A stretch of DNA of 64,000 bases from contig DAOUKG010000066.1 in NCBI GenBank assembly GCA_034421575.1, forward strand, positions 62,001 through 126,000, read 5' to 3'. The stretch comes from VXLM01 sp034421575. Its GTDB lineage: Bacteria > Chloroflexota > Dehalococcoidia > Lucifugimonadales > VXLM01. A program made the position numbers and the translations under genes. The notes below the pieces were generated by a model, which was given only the letters and a program-made list of their open reading frames with translations, was not told the DNA's origin and did no database searches. The number at the start of each line of letters is the position of its first letter. Position 1 is the first letter of the stretch. This document shows positions 60,807 to 64,000 of this stretch, in pieces.

Positions 60807-61937
60807 ATGAACATAAGTGAACGGGCCCGTGAAATCCACTACTCCTCCCTTGTTGTGGATACCCACTCGGACAGCCTCGCGTGGCCGACGCGACACGGAA
60901 TCGATATCGGGCAGCCGCAGGACGAAACGCACATGGACCTTCCCCGCATGAAGGAAGGCAACCAGAACGTTCAGTTTTTCGCTTGCTTTGCAGCCCCAAG
61001 CTGGATTGAGAAGAAGAGGGTCGTGCAGGTGACCCTCGATTACATGGACTCGTTCCACACTCTCATGAGGGGCTATCCTGAGCAGATCGAGCAGGCGACA
61101 ACGGCTGACGACGTACGGCGCATAACCGACGCCGGAAAGCTGGTCGGCATCCTGTGCGTCGAGGGCGGACATTCCATCGACGACGACCTCGGCATCCTGC
61201 GTATGTACCACCATCTGGGAACGCGTTACATGACGCTCACCTGGAACAACACCAACAACTGGGCAGACGGCGTCCTCGGAGAGCCACGTCACGGCGGTTT
61301 GAATCACTTCGGCAAGGAGGTCGTGCGAGAGATGAACCGGCTGGGAATGCTCGTGGACATTTCACACGTCGCTCCGGCAACCTTCTGGGACGCCATCGCG
61401 ACCACGACCAAACCCGTCATTGCCTCCCACTCGTCGGCGAAGGCAATATGCGCCGCTCCTCGAAACCTTGATGACGACCAGATAAAGGCAGTTGCCAATA
61501 ATGGTGGCGTCATAGGCGTCAACTACGAGATTACCTTCGTAGGAGAATCCTACCGCGTTGCGAAGAATGCCGTCGATGACGAGAAGGCCGAGGAAATCAA
61601 ACGTGTCGAGAAGGACCATCCAGCCGGTTCGCACGGCCTGAGCAATTCTCTACGGGATATAGACGAGCGCTACGACGAAAAGGTCGCGGAGCTATCGAAG
61701 CCACACTACACCGAGATCGTGGACCACATCGACCACATGGTGTCAGTTGCGGGGATAGAGCACGTCGGGCTGGGATCGGACTTCGACGGCGCGACCATGC
61801 CCGAGGGTATGGAGGACTGCACCAAGGTACCGCTGATTACCGACGCGTTGATCAGCCGGGGTTACAGCGCAGGTGATATTCGCAAGATTCTCGGCGAGAA
61901 CTTCATGAGAGTGATGGGAGAGGTGCTTACGGACTAA
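60807..61937 (+). CDS. Membrane-dipeptidase-family peptidase (M19)
   Basis: 376 residues from ATG 60807 with AAGGAGA upstream; a longer in-frame start lies inside the preceding gene. M19 landmarks: VVDTHSDSLAW (HxD zinc ligands), GILCVEGGHSIDDDLGILR (Glu ligand), MYHHLGTRYMTLTWNNTNNW, GMLVDISHVAP (His), VIASHSSAKAIC (His) and GLGSDFDGATMPEGMED. No signal peptide, so cytoplasmic. It would cleave dipeptides, including some with D-residues. Confidence 0.9.
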   Translation: MNISERAREIHYSSLVVDTHSDSLAWPTRHGIDIGQPQDETHMDLPRMKEGNQNVQFFACFAAPSWIEKKRVVQVTLDYMDSFHTLMRGYPEQIEQATTADDVRRITDAGKLVGILCVEGGHSIDDDLGILRMYHHLGTRYMTLTWNNTNNWADGVLGEPRHGGLNHFGKEVVREMNRLGMLVDISHVAPATFWDAIATTTKPVIASHSSAKAICAAPRNLDDDQIKAVANNGGVIGVNYEITFVGESYRVAKNAVDDEKAEEIKRVEKDHPAGSHGLSNSLRDIDERYDEKVAELSKPHYTEIVDHIDHMVSVAGIEHVGLGSDFDGATMPEGMEDCTKVPLITDALISRGYSAGDIRKILGENFMRVMGEVLTD

Positions 61938-62043
61938 GCCGCCACCCCTCGCAAGAGTTGGCCAATATTCACAGCTGAGCCAAGCAGCTTCGGCTTGGTT
62001 ACATGCCGACCTGCGAGTCCAGTTTGGTCGTTGTGCAGCTACT

Positions 62044-62277
62044 CTACCCGACTGTCGCGTGAGGGTTGCGGTCGGCAAGCTCCTTGATGACGGTGTCCTT
62101 GTCGGTCTCGCCAGTCCATGGAGTGGGAAGCCTGTTCGTGCCGAAGATCCGCGTCATGATCGGATCGTCGTTCCCGTCACCGTCGGAGTGGACCGTGTAC
62201 CAGACGTTCTCACCGTCGTCCAACTCCACCGCGATGTTCCGTGTTTCGCCCGTCCAACCGAAGCTAACGTATCCCAT
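62044..62277 (-). CDS. Hypothetical 77-residue protein
   Basis: A small acidic protein, beta-rich at the start (MGYVSFGWTGETRNIAVELD, VWYTVHSDGDGND) and with the tail KDTVIKELADRNPH. No family recognised. No strong Shine-Dalgarno; coding status rests on an open frame with sensible composition, downstream of pabB on the same strand. Confidence 0.45.
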   Translation of the reverse strand: MGYVSFGWTGETRNIAVELDDGENVWYTVHSDGDGNDDPIMTRIFGTNRLPTPWTGETDKDTVIKELADRNPHATVG

Positions 62278-62318
62278 GTCGAATCCTCAGTTGATATGTG
62301 TTCGTCGCTTTCGCCGTT

Positions 62319-63824
62319 CTATGATACTCCAAGGAGGTTCTTTTGAAAACCAGAAACTCCCAGGGCGGTGAGGCCGCCTCTCGCCTTGTCAAGCGTCTCC
62401 TGGTATTCGGCTTCAGGATCGGAATCGGCAACGATGCCTCCTCCGACCTGAAAATACACCCGGTTCCCCTTTTTCAACATCGTTCGAATGGGGATGGACA
62501 GCTGCATCGAGCCGTCGAATCCGATGTATCCAATGGCTCCGCAGTACACGCTGCGTTGGACGGGTTCGATCTCGTCGATGATCTCCATGGCCCGGATCTT
62601 CGGCGCACCTGTAACCGATCCGCCCGGGAAGCATGCCTTCAACAGGTCAATTACATCGTGCTCAGGACGAAGCCTACCGGTGACGGACGATACGAGCTGG
62701 TGTACGTTCGGGTATTGCTCAACGGTAAAGAGCTCCGGTGTGAGAACCGTACCCGGCATACATACTCTCCCAAGATCGTTGCGGAGAAGATCGACGATCA
62801 TGATGTTCTCCGCACGATCCTTCACGCTCTGGGAAAGCTCAATGCACAGATGTGCATCGGCTTCCCGTGAGGCCCCTCGTGGCCGGGTGCCCTTCATCGG
62901 GCGGGTCTCGACGAATCCGTCTTCAACGTGCAGAAACTGTTCAGGAGAGGCGCTCAATATGGTGACTTCGGGCAGATCGAGATAGGCGCCGAAAGGGGCA
63001 GAGGTGGAGCTTCGCAACGCACGGTAGAGCGTCCAATCGTCCGTGTGGATGGTGGCCTCGAAGCGCTGGGAGATATTTGCCTGATAGATGTCGCCCGCGA
63101 CGATGTACTCCTTCACGCGTTCGACAGCGTTCACATACCGCTCGCGCGTGAAGTTGGAACGGAGATCCGTCGCAATCCCGACGCGCCCGTTCGCACGCCT
63201 CAGGGTTTCGCGGCCCACATCAATTCGGTCCCGCACCCACTGTGCCCTACCCTCCCCACTGAACTGGGTGGTGACTATCCACGCCTTGTCGTCCAGGTGG
63301 TCGAATGCGAGGACCCAGTCGTAGAGACCGATGGTCATGTCCGGCAAGTCGAGGTCGTCGACTGCCTTACCGGGTAGGCGTTCGAGAAGACCGCCCATTT
63401 CGTAGCCGAAGTAGCCTATTGCGCCACCCTGGAATGGAGGCCCGCCGGGATGACGATTAGCCCTGAAGGCCGAGAGTAATCGCTTTACGACGGAGAACGG
63501 ATTGTCCTCGGACAAGGTGACTGCGGTTCCCTCGATCAGCTCGACCGCCCTTCCCTTCGAACGCATTACCAAGAACGGGTCGGCCGTGAGGTAGGAATAT
63601 CTTCCGAGGCCCGGTCTCAAGAGCGCGCTGTCAAGCAGGATTGGGTAATCGGCATCCAGAAAGCCGTAAGTCGCCTCAACAGGGTCCAGAGGGAATTCCA
63701 GTTCTTCCACCCGAGTTTCGGTTGATACGGCTTGTTGAGTTTGCAAGGGTGGGCCATTTGACGGGACAATGTCGCGAGTGCGACATCCCTGAACGGATGA
63801 GTTCGCTGAAAGCGTCGACCGCAA
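62319..63824 (-). CDS. pabB: Aminodeoxychorismate synthase component I
   Basis: 501 residues; the first ~30 look non-homologous, and a TTG near residue 28 may be the true start. Chorismate-binding fold: GGAIGYFGYEMGGLLERLPG, SPEQFLHVEDGFVETRPMKG then TRPRG, LRNDLGRVC and GSVTGAPKIRAMEIIDEIE. The Lys in PMKGTRPRG (~311) is the residue that separates PabB from TrpE (Ala there), so the product is aminodeoxychorismate for folate. No pabA or pabC is adjacent on this side. Confidence 0.85.
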   Translation of the reverse strand: MRSTLSANSSVQGCRTRDIVPSNGPPLQTQQAVSTETRVEELEFPLDPVEATYGFLDADYPILLDSALLRPGLGRYSYLTADPFLVMRSKGRAVELIEGTAVTLSEDNPFSVVKRLLSAFRANRHPGGPPFQGGAIGYFGYEMGGLLERLPGKAVDDLDLPDMTIGLYDWVLAFDHLDDKAWIVTTQFSGEGRAQWVRDRIDVGRETLRRANGRVGIATDLRSNFTRERYVNAVERVKEYIVAGDIYQANISQRFEATIHTDDWTLYRALRSSTSAPFGAYLDLPEVTILSASPEQFLHVEDGFVETRPMKGTRPRGASREADAHLCIELSQSVKDRAENIMIVDLLRNDLGRVCMPGTVLTPELFTVEQYPNVHQLVSSVTGRLRPEHDVIDLLKACFPGGSVTGAPKIRAMEIIDEIEPVQRSVYCGAIGYIGFDGSMQLSIPIRTMLKKGNRVYFQVGGGIVADSDPEAEYQETLDKARGGLTALGVSGFQKNLLGVS

Positions 63825-63884
63825 TACTGTATAGTATTTCTCGCGACCAACACCACTGAACAGTTAGTCTCACACTTCACGATC

Positions 63885-64000
63885 ATGGCTCTCCGACGGC
63901 TTCAAGACCGTCCCCGCATTCTCGAAATCGCCTACGTAGCGACCCTTGCCATGCTGCGTCTGTTCAGGCGTGGCTTGAATCCGGGAGGGTTTGTCGAGTG
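63885..64000 (+). CDS. Start of an unidentified gene cut by the window edge
   Basis: From ATG 63885 the frame is open for 38 codons to the end (MALRRLQDRPRILEIAYVAT, LAMLRLFRRG). It is divergent from pabB, with 60 bases between. Too short for a family call; no Shine-Dalgarno evident. Confidence 0.3.
   Translation, partial: MALRRLQDRPRILEIAYVATLAMLRLFRRGLNPGGFVE

Overview
The window is GC-rich, gene-dense bacterial chromosome. The gene set suggests Chloroflexota, perhaps a Dehalococcoidia or SAR202-like lineage: DapL-type lysine/peptidoglycan synthesis, archaeal-type phosphoglycerate mutase, VKOR plus DsbA and DUF3105, DUF502, BNR/VPS10 and DUF1501 proteins, and many short intergenic repeats. 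The phylum call is inference from gene content only.

Layout. 1-3.1 kb: McrBC restriction genes (minus, mcrC cut by the window edge), then a repeat-rich spacer to 4.4 kb. 4.4-9.9 kb: aminotransferase, cysteine desulfurase, thioredoxin, a selenocysteine tRNA, a DUF1501 protein and a membrane protein. 10-10.8 kb: nested miniature elements. 10.8-15.2 kb: BNR-repeat protein plus MFS transporter (minus). 15.4-18.8 kb: PlsY-like protein and an NMT1/SsuA-type ABC importer. 19-24.8 kb: DUF255 protein, tRNA-Arg, a miniature element, a DUF6391-like protein, small HTH protein, smpB and an S41 protease. 25.2-26.3 kb: winged-helix/TIR-like candidate defence protein. 26.6-36 kb: minus-strand run tsaC-polyprenyl synthase-pgk-apgM-tpiA-miaA-dapF-dapL-hflX. 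36-45.7 kb: purine genes guaA, purD, purE, purB, purC and purS, interrupted by a phosphatase-like gene, a GIY-YIG gene and a disulfide-bond set. 45.8-46.8 kb: two lower-GC genes beside tRNA-Trp. 47-54 kb: TPP enzyme, hexapeptide protein, cupredoxin/Cys-repeat lipoprotein, DUF502 and tgt. 54.2-63.8 kb: alaS, ruvX, aroE, fused aroKB, a TauE-like transporter, dipeptidase and pabB.

The most striking structure lies between purB and purC. A GIY-YIG nuclease-like gene sits in a 555-bp unit bounded by two identical 49-bp copies of the purB 3' end. The upstream copy keeps purB intact and the downstream copy keeps the purC ribosome-binding site. This looks like a minimal site-specific mobile gene that restores its target. 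Other points of interest are a TIR-like protein whose usual catalytic glutamate position appears to be Gln behind a cluster of TTTTCAG half-sites, a miniature inverted-repeat element family with 8-bp target duplications, and a tRNA-Sec implying selenoproteins elsewhere in the genome.
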